This document shows positions 29,871-38,842 of a DNA stretch of 64,000 nt, piece after piece. Positions within the stretch are counted from its first letter, which is position 1, and each line of letters begins with the position of its first letter. Position numbers and translations under genes: made by a program. The stretch covers positions 1,426,001-1,490,000 of the forward strand of contig CAVQNQ010000002.1 in assembly GCA_963714205.1 (NCBI GenBank). The letters run 5' to 3'. The DNA comes from CAVQNQ01 sp963714205. Lineage in GTDB: Bacteria > Acidobacteriota > Terriglobia > Bryobacterales > Bryobacteraceae. The notes beneath the pieces were generated by a model. It did no database searches. It was not told where the DNA came from and was given only the letters and a program-made list of their open reading frames with translations.

Positions 29871-30938
29871 ATGGCACACGAAACCCCCGCCGCCCTCGGC
29901 TTCTCCATGCCCGCCGAGTGGGAGAAGCACCGGGCCACCTGGCTTGCCTGGCCCCACAACCTCACCGATTGGCCCTCTAAGCTCGATACCATCCGCTGGG
30001 TCTACGGCGAGATCGTGCGCAAGATCTCCCCAGGCGAGACAATCCGTATGCTGGTCGAATCCTCGGGCGACTCGAAGATCGCCGCCCGCTACCTGGACCG
30101 CGCCGGCGCCGACCTGCGTCGCGTCGAGTTCGTCGTGCATCCCACCAACCGCGGCTGGACCCGCGACAGCGGCCCTCTCTTCGTCCGCCGCCAGGCCGGC
30201 AAGCGCAGCGAGACGGCCATCGTGCATTTCCACTTCAACGGTTGGGCCAAATATCGCGATTGGCGCAAGGACCGCCGCGTTCCCGAAACTGCCGCGCGCC
30301 ATCTCGGCAAGCGCCTCTTCGAGGCCCGCGCGAATGGCCGCCCCTTCATCCTGGAAGGCGGCGGCATCGACGTGAACGGCCGCGGCACGCTTATCACCAC
30401 CGCGGAATGCTACCTCAGCCGCAAGGTGCAGGTTCGCAACCCCGGCCTTTCGCGCGAGCCATTCGAGGACGCGCTCCGCGAGTACTTGGGCGTCACCAAC
30501 ATCTTTTGGCTGGGCCGCGGCGTCGCCGGCGACGATACGCACGGCCACGTGGACGATCTCTGCCGCTTTGTCAACGCCACCACCGTGGTGCTCATCAAGG
30601 AGGAGAACCGGCGCGACATCAATTACCGCGCCCTGGCGGAGAATTGGGAGCGCATCCGCGATTTGCGCCTCGTGGATGGAGGGCGGCCCGAGATCGTGCC
30701 CTTGCCCATGCCCGCACCGCTCTTCTTCGATGGCGGCCGGCTGCCGGCGAGCTATGCCAATTTCTACATCGCCAACGCGGCCGTGATCGTCCCTACGTTC
30801 AACGACCCCAACGACCGCAAGGCGCTCGGCATTTTGAGCGAGCTATTTCCCGACCGCCCTGTTGTGGGCATTCATGCCGTGGACCTGGTGCTGGGCTTCG
30901 GCACGCTGCATTGCCTCACCCAGCAGCAGCCGGCGTAA
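29871..30938 (+). CDS. aguA: Agmatine deiminase (peptidyl-arginine deiminase family)
   Basis: Hydrolyses agmatine to N-carbamoylputrescine and ammonia, a step in putrescine synthesis from arginine. The 355-aa length is normal. Guanidine-modifying fold motifs are clear: PAEWEKHRATWLAWP near the start, NRGWTRDSGPLFV, LEGGGIDVNGRGTL, the catalytic His/Asp in GDDTHGHVDDLCRF and the nucleophilic Cys in GTLHCLTQQQP. It is divergent from the decarboxylase fusion across a 60-base gap. Some family members act on other guanidines, so the exact substrate is inferred. Confidence 0.93.
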   Translation: MAHETPAALGFSMPAEWEKHRATWLAWPHNLTDWPSKLDTIRWVYGEIVRKISPGETIRMLVESSGDSKIAARYLDRAGADLRRVEFVVHPTNRGWTRDSGPLFVRRQAGKRSETAIVHFHFNGWAKYRDWRKDRRVPETAARHLGKRLFEARANGRPFILEGGGIDVNGRGTLITTAECYLSRKVQVRNPGLSREPFEDALREYLGVTNIFWLGRGVAGDDTHGHVDDLCRFVNATTVVLIKEENRRDINYRALAENWERIRDLRLVDGGRPEIVPLPMPAPLFFDGGRLPASYANFYIANAAVIVPTFNDPNDRKALGILSELFPDRPVVGIHAVDLVLGFGTLHCLTQQQPA

Positions 30939-30961
30939 GGTCTACCGGACCGGTGCCAATG

Positions 30962-31537
30962 CTATTTGGCTTGGGCAAGGGCTTCGTCGATCCCCTTGGA
31001 GATTTCTTCGAATGTGAAGGTCTCGATGAAGGGCGTGCCGTTCACGAACACCGTGGGAGTGTGCACGACGCCGCGCCCCACCCCATCCTGGTAATCCTTT
31101 TCCACCAGCGCGGCCAGCTTGGGGTCATCCAAGGCCGCCACGGCGTCATCGGGCGCGATGCCATGTGCGCGCGCGAACGCCGCCACCCGGTCTTTGAAAT
31201 TCGCCGGAGTGGTTTCCCCCAGAGTGGCCAGCGCGTGGCGCCGGTACTCCAGCCCCAGAGCCGCGTCGCGCAAGGAGAAGAAACGCGCCGCGATGGCCGC
31301 CGGACGCGCACAGGGATGCTTGGCGAGCGGGAAATCGCGGTGCACGAACTCCACCTGCCCGCCATACTTGGGGAGAATCCGCTGGTCCATCATCACCCGG
31401 AAGTTGGCGCAATCCGGGCACTGGAGATCTTCGTAAATCAGCACTCGCACCGGGCTGCCCGCGCGGCCTTCCACCAGACCCTGCGCCAGAAGGCCCGCAC
31501 TCGAGATCAGCATAACGGCGCTCAATCGGATCTTCAT
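30962..31537 (-). CDS. Exported DsbA/thioredoxin-fold protein (CPDC)
   Basis: A 191-aa periplasmic thiol oxidoreductase-like protein. Signal peptide LSAVMLISSAGLLAQG, active site EDLQCPDCANF, and the cis-Pro loop VVHTPTVFVNGTPF. The insertion of a helical domain between them fits the DsbA/Thioredoxin_4 family (BdbD/DsbG-like). It may oxidise or isomerise disulfides. The ATG overlaps the TGA of the glycine-zipper gene (31534-31537). A second CPxC protein is encoded at 35594-36556. Confidence 0.88.
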   Translation of the reverse strand: MKIRLSAVMLISSAGLLAQGLVEGRAGSPVRVLIYEDLQCPDCANFRVMMDQRILPKYGGQVEFVHRDFPLAKHPCARPAAIAARFFSLRDAALGLEYRRHALATLGETTPANFKDRVAAFARAHGIAPDDAVAALDDPKLAALVEKDYQDGVGRGVVHTPTVFVNGTPFIETFTFEEISKGIDEALAQAK

Positions 31538-32394
31538 ATGCGCACGGCGTTGTCCAAAACGAAAGTGAGGCGGGTCTCGGAGGGGATCTTCACGCGCTGG
31601 CCCTTAGTCGCCAACTCGACCCCCGTGCCCGCTGCGCCGCCGGCTGCCGCACCCACCGCCGCGCCTTTGCCGCCGCCCGCGATAGCGCCGATGACGGCTC
31701 CCACCGCCGCCGTTCCGCCCGCCACTTTCGCGGTGCGCGTGCCGCGCGAATCGCTCACCCGCGATACCGTCTGCGTGTTCAATTCCACCGCCCGCCCATT
31801 GATCCTTATGGATTGCAGGCTGAGCGCCACCTCCGAGCGGCCGGTCAGCTTGCCGGATTCCTTGGAGTCCACCAGCTTCACGGTCGCGTTTGTCCCGCGC
31901 GGAATCGCCGTCTGGTTGTTGAGCATCACCGGCTCATCCAGGCTGGCCGCGAAGGTATCGCCCACCGCGTTGGTCTCGGAATCCACGCCATCGATCATGC
32001 GGATCACGACATTGGTGCCCTGTGGAAGTTCAATCGACCCCACGGCAGCCTGGGCGGTCGCGGGAGCGGCGTCCGCAGCCGGCGCGGGAGCGGCCTCGGA
32101 ATCGGGCCGGAACACCGCGCCTTCATCGCGGCGCCGCAGGACCGGCCGGTCCGGATCGCGATCCTGATCCCGATTCAGATTGGGCGCCGGTGCCGCCGCC
32201 TGGCTCCCAAACTCGATCCGCACAATATCCCCGACGTCGATCGTCTCGATCCGGTCGCCCATGTCCAGCCGCACCTGCCGGGGCGTGCCGCCCAGGTAAT
32301 TTCCATTGAGGATGCGGCCGTCCCGGAGCGTGACGGTATCCGCAAAGCCGGCTATCGCCAGCGCGAACGCGAGGCCAAAGTGTAACAGCCGCAT
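31534..32394 (-). CDS. Exported glycine-zipper protein of unknown function
   Basis: A 286-aa protein with signal peptide (LHFGLAFALAIAGFADT), an N-terminal beta domain (VTLRDGRILNGNYLGGTPRQ, IVRIEFG), an Ala/Pro-rich linker, a central beta domain (GTNVVIRMIDGVDSETNAVG) and a glycine-zipper hairpin near the C terminus (AVIGAIAGGGKGAAVGAAAG) that may insert in or oligomerise at a membrane. Similar modular proteins are common in acidobacteria. No enzymatic motif is visible. It is coupled to the downstream DsbA-like gene. Confidence 0.75.
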   Translation of the reverse strand: MRLLHFGLAFALAIAGFADTVTLRDGRILNGNYLGGTPRQVRLDMGDRIETIDVGDIVRIEFGSQAAAPAPNLNRDQDRDPDRPVLRRRDEGAVFRPDSEAAPAPAADAAPATAQAAVGSIELPQGTNVVIRMIDGVDSETNAVGDTFAASLDEPVMLNNQTAIPRGTNATVKLVDSKESGKLTGRSEVALSLQSIRINGRAVELNTQTVSRVSDSRGTRTAKVAGGTAAVGAVIGAIAGGGKGAAVGAAAGGAAGTGVELATKGQRVKIPSETRLTFVLDNAVRI

Positions 32395-32455
32395 ACTTTT
32401 CCCTTCAATTGTACGACGCAGCTTGCGCCGGGAAGGTTTACGGCTGTAGCGCGCC

Positions 32456-32929
32456 TCACGCCGCGTTGGATATCCGGCGATACTCCTCTTCCGACTGGGC
32501 CGGCAGCAGCACCCAGAGCGTGTATATGCCCAGCGCCGTGCCGAACGGCATCTCCAGCAGGCTGATGAAGCCCAGGAGGATGGCCAGCATGCGCGCCCAT
32601 GGCTGCCGCTCGAGCAAGCCCCAGCCGGCGGCGATCCCGAGCACCGCGCCCGTCAAAATCACCGCCCCGACTCCCCGCAGCAGCCCATAAACGAAGAAGG
32701 GAATGCCGTTGGTCATCGGCGGAATCATGTGATGGAAAACGGAGAACAGGAAAAGGCCGGGGAGCAACCGGAAGACCGAGATAGCCAGCCACAGGATGCC
32801 CAGCAGGCGCAAATGGCCGGCCAGCCGGCTGTGCACCGGCATCATGGGTGTAACGCGTTGAGCTTTGCCGCACGTGGGGCAGAAAGCGCTGGAATCCTGT
32901 AACTGGGTGCCACAACGATCGCAGAACAT
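32456..32929 (-). CDS. Zinc-ribbon membrane protein
   Basis: A 157-aa protein with an N-terminal zinc ribbon (FCDRCGTQLQ and FCPTCGKAQ; two CxxC pairs) followed by about three membrane helices (LLGILWLAISVFRLLPGLFL; FVYGLLRGVGAVILTGAVLG; MLAILLGFISLLEMPFGTAL). The start is ATG 32929, with a GAGGTG ribosome site seven bases upstream; this starts the ribbon at residue 2, which is typical of the family. Function unknown. Confidence 0.8.
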   Translation of the reverse strand: MFCDRCGTQLQDSSAFCPTCGKAQRVTPMMPVHSRLAGHLRLLGILWLAISVFRLLPGLFLFSVFHHMIPPMTNGIPFFVYGLLRGVGAVILTGAVLGIAAGWGLLERQPWARMLAILLGFISLLEMPFGTALGIYTLWVLLPAQSEEEYRRISNAA

Positions 32930-33028
32930 TAGCGCACCTCTTCTTATCCCAGTACGAGGGCTGATCGACATCGGTTCCTCTTAGTTTGCTTTGTCCGCTG
33001 ACGAACAGTCATTCGACCCTCCGGCCGT

Positions 33029-33034
33029 TATTCT
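33029..33034 (+). promoter_or_regulatory. Candidate -10 element for the 33041 reductase
   Basis: TATTCT ends six bases before the ATG at 33041, so a transcript would start at or next to the ATG. Confidence 0.3.
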
Positions 33035-33040
33035 GGCGGT

Positions 33041-33902
33041 ATGCGACTGGCATTCATCGGATTGGGCAGGATGGGGACGGGCATGGCGCGCAACCTGCTC
33101 CGCGCCGGGCACCAATTGGCGGTCTTCAACCGCACCCGCGAAAAAGCGGAAGCCTTGGAGGCGGAGGGCGCGCGGGTCGCCGTTTCGCCCGAAGACGCCT
33201 GCCGCGGCGCGGAGACTGCCATCACCATGCTGGCCGATGACCGCGCCGTCGAAGAGTCTCCATCTGCCCGCCGCCCTCGAAACCGGCGCCACCCACATCT
33301 CGAGCAGCACCATCAGCACCGCGCTGGTACGCCGCTTGGCTGCTGGGCACGCGGCTCGCGGCCAAGGCTTCCTGAGCGCCACGGTCTTCGGCCGCCCCGA
33401 AGCCGCCGAGCAGGCCAAGCTGCTCGTAGTAGCCGCCGGCGCCCCTGACCTGGTGGAGCGCCATCGGCCCTTATTCGACGCCATCGGCCGCCAGACGTTC
33501 GTGGCGGGCCCCGAGCCGTGGCAGGCCAACGCCCTGAAGCTCTGCGGAAATTTCATGATCGCCAGCGTGCTTGAGGCTTTCGGCGAAGCCTTCACCACGC
33601 TGGGCAAGGCCGGCGTGGACCCGCACGTATTCCTGGATGCCATGAACGCGTTTTTCGCGTCCCCGATATATGCCAACTACGGCAAGATTATCGCGGATGG
33701 CCGCTTCGAACCGGCCGGTTTCGCTCTGAAACTGGGCCAGAAGGATATCCGCCTGCTGCTCGAAGTTACCCAGGAATGCGCCTCGCCCATGCCCCTGGCG
33801 AGCCTGTTGCGCGACCGCATGCTGGCGGGCATGGCGCAGGGCCAGGCCGAGATGGATTGGTCCAGCGTGGCCCGCGTGTCCGCCCGCGCCGCGGGGTTGT
33901 AG
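33041..33902 (+). CDS. NAD(P)-dependent 3-hydroxyisobutyrate dehydrogenase-family reductase, frameshifted
   Basis: A beta-hydroxyacid dehydrogenase of about 286 aa when repaired. The NAD(P)-binding start is MRLAFIGLGRMGTGMARNL, with VFNRTREKAEAL at the cofactor edge. The second half, in another frame, holds the substrate motif region FLSATVFGRPEAAEQAKL, the catalytic-lysine helix (NALKLCGNFMIASVLEAFGE) and the dimer segment. The frame changes near 33248-33256 (VEE to SLHLPAAL); deleting one base or adding two restores it. The TT/AG-rich context does not show which. Substrate is unknown; GLYR/GHBDH-like activity on a short semialdehyde is plausible. Confidence 0.85.
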
Positions 33903-33911
33903 CGCGCCCCG

Positions 33912-35057
33912 CTATCGCGCCGAGAAACGGTAGACCGTGACGGTATGATATGTGGCGCCCGGCTTCAGTTCCGTAGTGGGGAAAGCCGGGTGGTTGGGCG
34001 AATCCGGATAGTGCTGGGTTTCCATGCAGAAGGCGCCGCGGAACTGGTAGACCTTCCCGCCCTTGCCGCGCGCCTTTCCGTCCAGGAAATTGCCGGTGTA
34101 GAACTGCAAGCCTGGTTCCGTGGTCGATACCTCCAGCACACGGCCCGTCTTGGGTTCGTGCACCACGGCCGCCCGGGTCAGGCCGCCGTTGCCCTTATTC
34201 AGCACGAAATTGTGGTCGTAGCCGTTGCCGAGTTTTAGCTGCTCGTCGTTTTGCCCGATGCGCGCGCCGATGGCGGTGGACTTCGTGAAATCGAATGGCG
34301 TGCCCTTCACCGCGCGCAGCTCGCCGGTGGGGATCAGCCCGGCATCCACCGGCGTGAAACGATCGGCGTCGATCGAGACCTCGTGCTGGAGAATGTCGCC
34401 GTCGCCCGGGCCCGCCAGGTTGAAGTAAGAATGATTGGTCAGGTTGATCACGGTGGGCTTGTCGGTGGTGGCTGTGTATTCGATCTTCAGCTCGTTGTTA
34501 TCGGTCAGCGTATAGACCACCTTGGCGGAGAGGTTGCCTGGAAAACCTTCTTCGCCATCCTTGCTCAGATAGGTCAGCTCCAGGGCGGCGCCCTCCGCCG
34601 AGTTCACTGGAGCGGCCTTCCACACGCGTTTGTCGAAGCCCGCGACGCCGCCGTGCAAGGTGTTGCCGCCGTTATTCTGGGGCGTTACGTAGCTCTTGCC
34701 TTCCAGCGTGAATTTGCCGTGGGCAATGCGGTTGCCGTACCGTCCGACGAGCGCGCCGAAATAGTACGTCTGCTCGCGATAGCCTTCCAGGTTCTCCATT
34801 CCCATCACCACGTCGGCGAACTTGCCGGCGCGGTCGGGCGCGGTCAGGGACACCACGGCGCCGCCGTAGGTGGCGATCTCCGCCTGCATTCCCCGTGCGT
34901 TGCTGAGCGTGTAAAGGTCGACGGCGGTGCCGTCCGGCATCTTGCCGAAAGCCTGTTTCTTCACGTCGGATCTTCCTTTCTTGGGAGGCGCTTGGGCGAA
35001 GCACAGAAAAGCCAGCCCGCCTAGCAGAACGCCGGCAGTGCAGCGGCTGTATATCAT
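33912..35057 (-). CDS. galM: Secreted aldose 1-epimerase
   Basis: Interconverts the alpha and beta anomers of aldoses. A 381-aa protein with a signal peptide (GVLLGGLAFLCFAQA). GalM signatures: GRYGNRIAHGKF, NNGGNTLHGGVAGFDKRVW, INLTNHSYFNLAG with the catalytic His, and the catalytic Glu region STTEPGLQFYTGNFLDG. The signal peptide puts it in the periplasm, which suggests use with external sugars. The ATG at 35057 has GGAGG ten bases upstream; a longer in-frame N-terminal extension was rejected. The gap to the response regulator is 158 bases. Confidence 0.93.
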   Translation of the reverse strand: MIYSRCTAGVLLGGLAFLCFAQAPPKKGRSDVKKQAFGKMPDGTAVDLYTLSNARGMQAEIATYGGAVVSLTAPDRAGKFADVVMGMENLEGYREQTYYFGALVGRYGNRIAHGKFTLEGKSYVTPQNNGGNTLHGGVAGFDKRVWKAAPVNSAEGAALELTYLSKDGEEGFPGNLSAKVVYTLTDNNELKIEYTATTDKPTVINLTNHSYFNLAGPGDGDILQHEVSIDADRFTPVDAGLIPTGELRAVKGTPFDFTKSTAIGARIGQNDEQLKLGNGYDHNFVLNKGNGGLTRAAVVHEPKTGRVLEVSTTEPGLQFYTGNFLDGKARGKGGKVYQFRGAFCMETQHYPDSPNHPAFPTTELKPGATYHTVTVYRFSAR

Positions 35058-35198
35058 CTTTATAAATCCTCCGCGAGCCCCTTGGCGCCGCCCCCCACCG
35101 CTTGCGGCCGCCCGGCCCGCCACCGTCGATTATGACCGCTGCGGCGACTGCGATCAAGCGCCTGCCGCCGCCAAGTTGCGCGTGCCGCTCGCGCCTCG

Positions 35199-35204
35199 TA
35201 GAAT
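35199..35204 (+). promoter_or_regulatory. Candidate -10 element of the response regulator
   Basis: TAGAAT, 11 bases before the ATG at 35216; AAAGG between them may act as a ribosome site. Confidence 0.35.
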
Positions 35205-35215
35205 CAAAGGTTCGG

Positions 35216-35581
35216 ATGAGTCATTCGGCGCGCACGGTGCTGATTGTCGACGACGATCCGCAGATCCCGCGGCTGGTCGAGCAGATGCTCGCCGGCCGCC
35301 GCGTTTCGGTATTGATTTCGCCCAGCGCGGCGGAGGCCTTGCGCCTCTGCGAGGTGAACCCCGTCGACCTGCTCATCTCCGACATCGTCATGCCCGAGAT
35401 GGACGGCAACAAACTGGCCGAGCGGGTTCTACGCCTTCATCCCAAAACCTCCGTGCTCCTGATTTCGGGTCTCCAGCGCGGTTCGTCGCTCACCAGGTTT
35501 CCGCAAGTGCGCTTCCTGCGCAAGCCGTTCTTTCCCTCGGACCTGGTGCGGATCATCCGTGAACTGCTGCCGGAGATCTAG
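35216..35581 (+). CDS. Single-domain response regulator
   Basis: A 121-aa receiver domain alone (CheY/Spo0F-like). The acidic pocket is in TVLIVDDDPQIPRL, the phospho-acceptor Asp is in LLISDIVMPEMDGNKLAE, the Ser/Thr switch is in VLLISGLQRG, and the conserved Lys is in FLRKPFFPSDL. It has no output domain, so it works by contacting other proteins. The ATG at 35216 has AAAGG upstream; a longer in-frame frame to 35102 lacks family support. Confidence 0.9.
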   Translation: MSHSARTVLIVDDDPQIPRLVEQMLAGRRVSVLISPSAAEALRLCEVNPVDLLISDIVMPEMDGNKLAERVLRLHPKTSVLLISGLQRGSSLTRFPQVRFLRKPFFPSDLVRIIRELLPEI

Positions 35582-35593
35582 CTAGCGCAGCGC

Positions 35594-36556
35594 CTACTTC
35601 TTCTCGAGCGGCAGCGCTTTCTGCTCCTGCAATCCCGGCACGTTCAGCTTCACGTCGCAGCCGCAGTCTTCCCCGGCGTTCTTGGCGGTCTTCTGATACT
35701 CGATCTCGTAATCGATGATCGAGCGCAGGTTGGGCCAGTCGATGGCTTGCGCGATCTTGCGGCCGTTTATATATAACGTAGGAGTGGAGTTGACGCCCAG
35801 CTCCTTGCCCTGTGCGACGGTCCTATCCACCTCCGCTTCGGTGGCCTTGGTTTCCACGCAACGGGTGAGCTGGACCGCGTCCAGGTCCTTTTCGCTCTTG
35901 GCCCACTCCGCGAGCTTTGACTTGAAGTTCTCCGCCGTTATTTCCGCCTGGTGCGCGAAAGCCCAATCGTGAAAGCTCCAGAACGCGGCCGGAGATTGGC
36001 GGAAGACGCACCGGCCGGCCATGGCGGCAGCCTTGGCCCACGGATGGATGCTCTCCAGCGGAAACTCCTTGAAGTACAGCCGTACCTGCGTGGGATAGGC
36101 GTTCAGGAGGTTCTGCCGCAGCATGCTGGCTTCTTCCTTGCAGTACGGGCACTCGAAATCGCTGAAGGCCACCAGTACGACGCTCGCGCCGGGGGTCCCG
36201 AAACTGGGCGAGAACTCCGTCTTCAGCCTGTCCAGATCGGCCTTGAACGGGTTGCTGTTCACGTCGTAGATCGAGCCCTGGAGGATCTTCGAGCCATCCC
36301 TGGAGACCAGGAAGTCAAAATCCTGTGACTGGGCGCCCGCCGACGCGCGCACCTTCACGTCCAGAAAGCCCGGCAGTTCAGTCGAGGGCTTGGGATCGAG
36401 CACCTGCACGCTGACACGCGAATCCATAACGTACAGATGGCGGACATAAGCCTCCAACGTGGCCTTGTCCAACGCGGATTTTTTGGGGTCTTGAGCGGGG
36501 CCGGCCGGTGCGAGACACAATACGGCCCCTAGAAGTACGGAGATCGATCGGAACAT
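35594..36556 (-). CDS. Exported DsbA-family thioredoxin (CPYC)
   Basis: A 320-aa protein with signal peptide (SISVLLGAVLCLAPAGPAQ), an N-terminal ~130-residue domain seen in DsbA/DsbC-type proteins of acidobacteria, and a C-terminal thioredoxin domain with active site FSDFECPYCKEE and cis-Pro loop GVNSTPTLYINGRKI. A C-terminal CGC pair (EDCGCDVKLN) is unusual and might be a resolving or metal-binding pair. It probably oxidises or isomerises periplasmic disulfides. Confidence 0.88.
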   Translation of the reverse strand: MFRSISVLLGAVLCLAPAGPAQDPKKSALDKATLEAYVRHLYVMDSRVSVQVLDPKPSTELPGFLDVKVRASAGAQSQDFDFLVSRDGSKILQGSIYDVNSNPFKADLDRLKTEFSPSFGTPGASVVLVAFSDFECPYCKEEASMLRQNLLNAYPTQVRLYFKEFPLESIHPWAKAAAMAGRCVFRQSPAAFWSFHDWAFAHQAEITAENFKSKLAEWAKSEKDLDAVQLTRCVETKATEAEVDRTVAQGKELGVNSTPTLYINGRKIAQAIDWPNLRSIIDYEIEYQKTAKNAGEDCGCDVKLNVPGLQEQKALPLEKK

Positions 36557-36564
36557 CTCTTTAT

Positions 36565-36570
36565 ATTCTA
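36565..36570 (-). promoter_or_regulatory. Candidate -10 element of the CPYC thioredoxin gene
   Basis: TAGAAT on the minus strand ends eight bases before the ATG at 36556. Confidence 0.35.
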
Positions 36571-36577
36571 CTGGAAC

Positions 36578-38098
36578 TCACAGCACCGGCCCCATCCGCC
36601 AGGGCACGAATTCCTTGTGTCCCAGCCGTTCGGACGAAGTGCGTCGGCCCGAGGCCACCTCCAGCATGATGTCGAATATTTCGCGGCCCATCTCCTGGAT
36701 GGACTTGGCCCCATCGGCCACCGCGCCGGCGTTGACATCCATGTTGTCGCTCATGCGCCGGTACATGGGCGTGTTGCTGGCGATCTTGATTACCGGAATG
36801 GTGGGAAAACCGATGGCGCTGCCCCGCCCCGTGGTGAACGCAATCAGGGTCGCGCCGCCCGCCGCCAGACCCGCGAGCGAAACCGGATCGTAACCCGGCG
36901 TGTTCATAAAGCCGAAACCGGGAGCGGCGATGCGCTCGGCATAATCGTAAACCTCGATCATGGTGGACGTGCCGCCCTTGGCCACCGCGCCCAATGATTT
37001 CTCCAGGATATTCGTGAGGCCGCCGGCTTTGTTGCCGGGCGAGGGGTTGTGGTCGAAACCGCTGCCGAAGGCGCCGAGATATTGCCTGTACTTGCGGATC
37101 ATCTCGAGCAGTTTCTCGGCCACCTGCCGGTTGCGCGCGCGTTTCACCAGAAGGTGCTCGGCGCCTACGATCTCAGGCGTCTCGGCCAGCACCGAGCTGC
37201 CGCCCAGTTCCGCCAGCAGGTCCGAACAGCAGCCCAGCGCCGGATTCGCGGTGATGCCGGAGAAGGAATCCGACCCGCCGCAGTTCAGCCCCAGCACCAG
37301 CACGGAAGCGGGCGCTTCGATGCGTTTCTCCGCCCCCGCGCGCTCGATGAAACGGTCCACCTCGCGCCGCGCCGCCTCGATGGTGGCGCGCGTGCCTCCG
37401 CTCGATTGCAGGGTCAGCCCGGCCAGCCGGCTGCCCGTGGGATAGCTATCGATCTGGTTAACCTCGCAGCCCAGCCCAACCATGAGTCCGGCCGAGACAT
37501 TGGGATGATCCAACACGCCGCGCATGGTTCGCCGCAACTGGTCGAGATCTCCGCCGGGAGCCTGCCCGCACCCGTCGCCATGCGGGAATGCCACCACGCC
37601 ATCCACGCCCGCTGGCAGCGCCTGGCCTTCGTAGCTGCGGGCGATCGATTCCACTGTATGCGCGGAGCAGTTGCTCGCGGCCGCGATGGCGATGTAGTTG
37701 CGCGTCCCCACGCGCCCGTCCCCGCGCCGGTATCCCAGGAACGTGGGCCCATCCAGGCGGCGTTCGGGAACGCCGCTTTCCCCGGCCGGGAACTCGTAAT
37801 CCTGCTGTAAATCCTCGAAGGCCAGATTGTGAGTGTGCACATGTTCGCCGGCGGCGATGGGAGCGCTGGCGCGCCCTATGCTGTGGCCGTAGCGTAGCAC
37901 GATCTCGCCGGCCGCAATCCCGCGCAGCGCCACCTTGTGCCCGGCGGGGATCGATGCGGCGGCTACCACGCGGACCCCGTTGACGCGCAGTTCCGCTCCG
38001 GCCGCCACCGGCACCCGCGCGACCGCAATATTATCGCGCGGATCGAGGAGGATGGCAGAGTTTTCCGCCGTCGGCGCGCCGGCGATTTCCAGAAGCAT
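36578..38098 (-). CDS. uxaA: UxaA-family altronate/galactarate-type dehydratase
   Basis: A 506-aa hydrolyase of sugar-acid degradation. The first ~90 residues are a SAF domain (DNIAVARVPVAAGAELRVNG, AGEHVHTHNLAFE). The remainder is the UxaA/GarD catalytic region: FLGYRRGDGRVGTRNYIAI, FPHGDGCGQAPGGD, LVLGLNCGGSDSFSGITANP, SFGAVAKGGTSTM-like GAVAKGGTSTMIEVYDY and TGRGSAIGFPTIPVIKIASN. The length fits altronate dehydratase (about 495 aa). Galactarate or another hexarate is possible, so the symbol is provisional. A tail-to-promoter gap of about 740 bases separates it from the next operon. Confidence 0.88.
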   Translation of the reverse strand: MLLEIAGAPTAENSAILLDPRDNIAVARVPVAAGAELRVNGVRVVAAASIPAGHKVALRGIAAGEIVLRYGHSIGRASAPIAAGEHVHTHNLAFEDLQQDYEFPAGESGVPERRLDGPTFLGYRRGDGRVGTRNYIAIAAASNCSAHTVESIARSYEGQALPAGVDGVVAFPHGDGCGQAPGGDLDQLRRTMRGVLDHPNVSAGLMVGLGCEVNQIDSYPTGSRLAGLTLQSSGGTRATIEAARREVDRFIERAGAEKRIEAPASVLVLGLNCGGSDSFSGITANPALGCCSDLLAELGGSSVLAETPEIVGAEHLLVKRARNRQVAEKLLEMIRKYRQYLGAFGSGFDHNPSPGNKAGGLTNILEKSLGAVAKGGTSTMIEVYDYAERIAAPGFGFMNTPGYDPVSLAGLAAGGATLIAFTTGRGSAIGFPTIPVIKIASNTPMYRRMSDNMDVNAGAVADGAKSIQEMGREIFDIMLEVASGRRTSSERLGHKEFVPWRMGPVL

Positions 38099-38310
38099 CG
38101 ACAGACCTCCAATCCATGCTACCAGCCCGCCGAAGCGCGCCGTCTAGTCCCGCTTTTCGCGCTCCGTAGCGCCCCCTCCGCCGCGTGCCTGCGCGCCCAG
38201 TGTAATTTGCCGTACAGAGCGACCCGCAAGTTTAAATATACTGCGCCGCAGTGCGGTTAATGTTCTTACACTTTGGCGGCAAAATGCGCTCGTACACACT
38301 TAAATGGTGT

Positions 38311-38338
38311 TTGCTATTAAAAGACGTTTGAGTATGAT
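38311..38338 (+). promoter_or_regulatory. Candidate sigma-70 promoter P1 of the ETF/megasynthase operon
   Basis: TTGCTA and TATGAT separated by 16 bases, in an AT-rich stretch upstream of the operon. Confidence 0.45.
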
Positions 38339-38410
38339 TAGTTTGTGCCCTAAAAAATCCGACAAAGACCTCCGAAAATCCTCCGGGCTTCCAGGGCACT
38401 TAGTTAACAG

Positions 38411-38438
38411 TTGGTTAAAGTCGGTCGACATTTAGAAT
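38411..38438 (+). promoter_or_regulatory. Candidate sigma-70 promoter P2 of the ETF/megasynthase operon
   Basis: TTGGTT and TAGAAT separated by 16 bases. The -10 matches five of six consensus bases; the -35 is weak. Confidence 0.35.
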
Positions 38439-38842
38439 GATGGGGTTTAGCGCATGAACGCGGCCGGGTTGCAACGGGAGCACATAAGCGGCCTCTCTGC
38501 GAATGCGCTGTTATTCGAGGTTTGTACTCATGCCCAGGCCGAGAGAATCATCCGCAGGAGAATATCGCTAACGTCCGGACTTGTTACTGACGCGCCCGGA
38601 TTGGAATCGCGGGAAGCGAACTCTGCGTGCGTTGCCGCGCATTGTTTCCGGCTTCGTGACCGCTGCCAGGCCGCCCGCGATTCCTCGATTATCCGCCGTT
38701 CGCTTGTTTGGACGATGACGGCCCGCGCGTCGTCGTAAGTATCCGCCGCTTCGCGCCCCTCGCCGGGGAAGCGGAAACCAGTGTGCTAACTGTCCGGCGC
38801 GGACGCGCTATGTGTGCGCCCGCGCATGTTAGGGGGAGTACC

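Larger units (their letters stand above)
38099..38842 (+). other. Long intergenic region and probable leader of the ETF/megasynthase operon
   Basis: About 740 bases without a well-supported gene. The stretch 38200-38450 is AT-richer than the rest of the window and carries two promoter-like sequences. If either is used, the transcript has a leader of roughly 400-500 bases. One open frame at 38454-38738 (94 aa, starting MNAAGLQREH) has no recognised family and weak coding character. I saw no clear riboswitch fold or terminator. Confidence 0.5.

Noticed and set aside
30940..30960. Short inverted repeat between convergent genes as a terminator
   Set aside because: ACCGGACCGGT lacks a stable stem with loop and has no T run.
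38454..38738. A 94-codon open frame in the operon leader
   Set aside because: No family, no clear ribosome site and weak coding pattern. It is described as part of the leader but not called as a gene.
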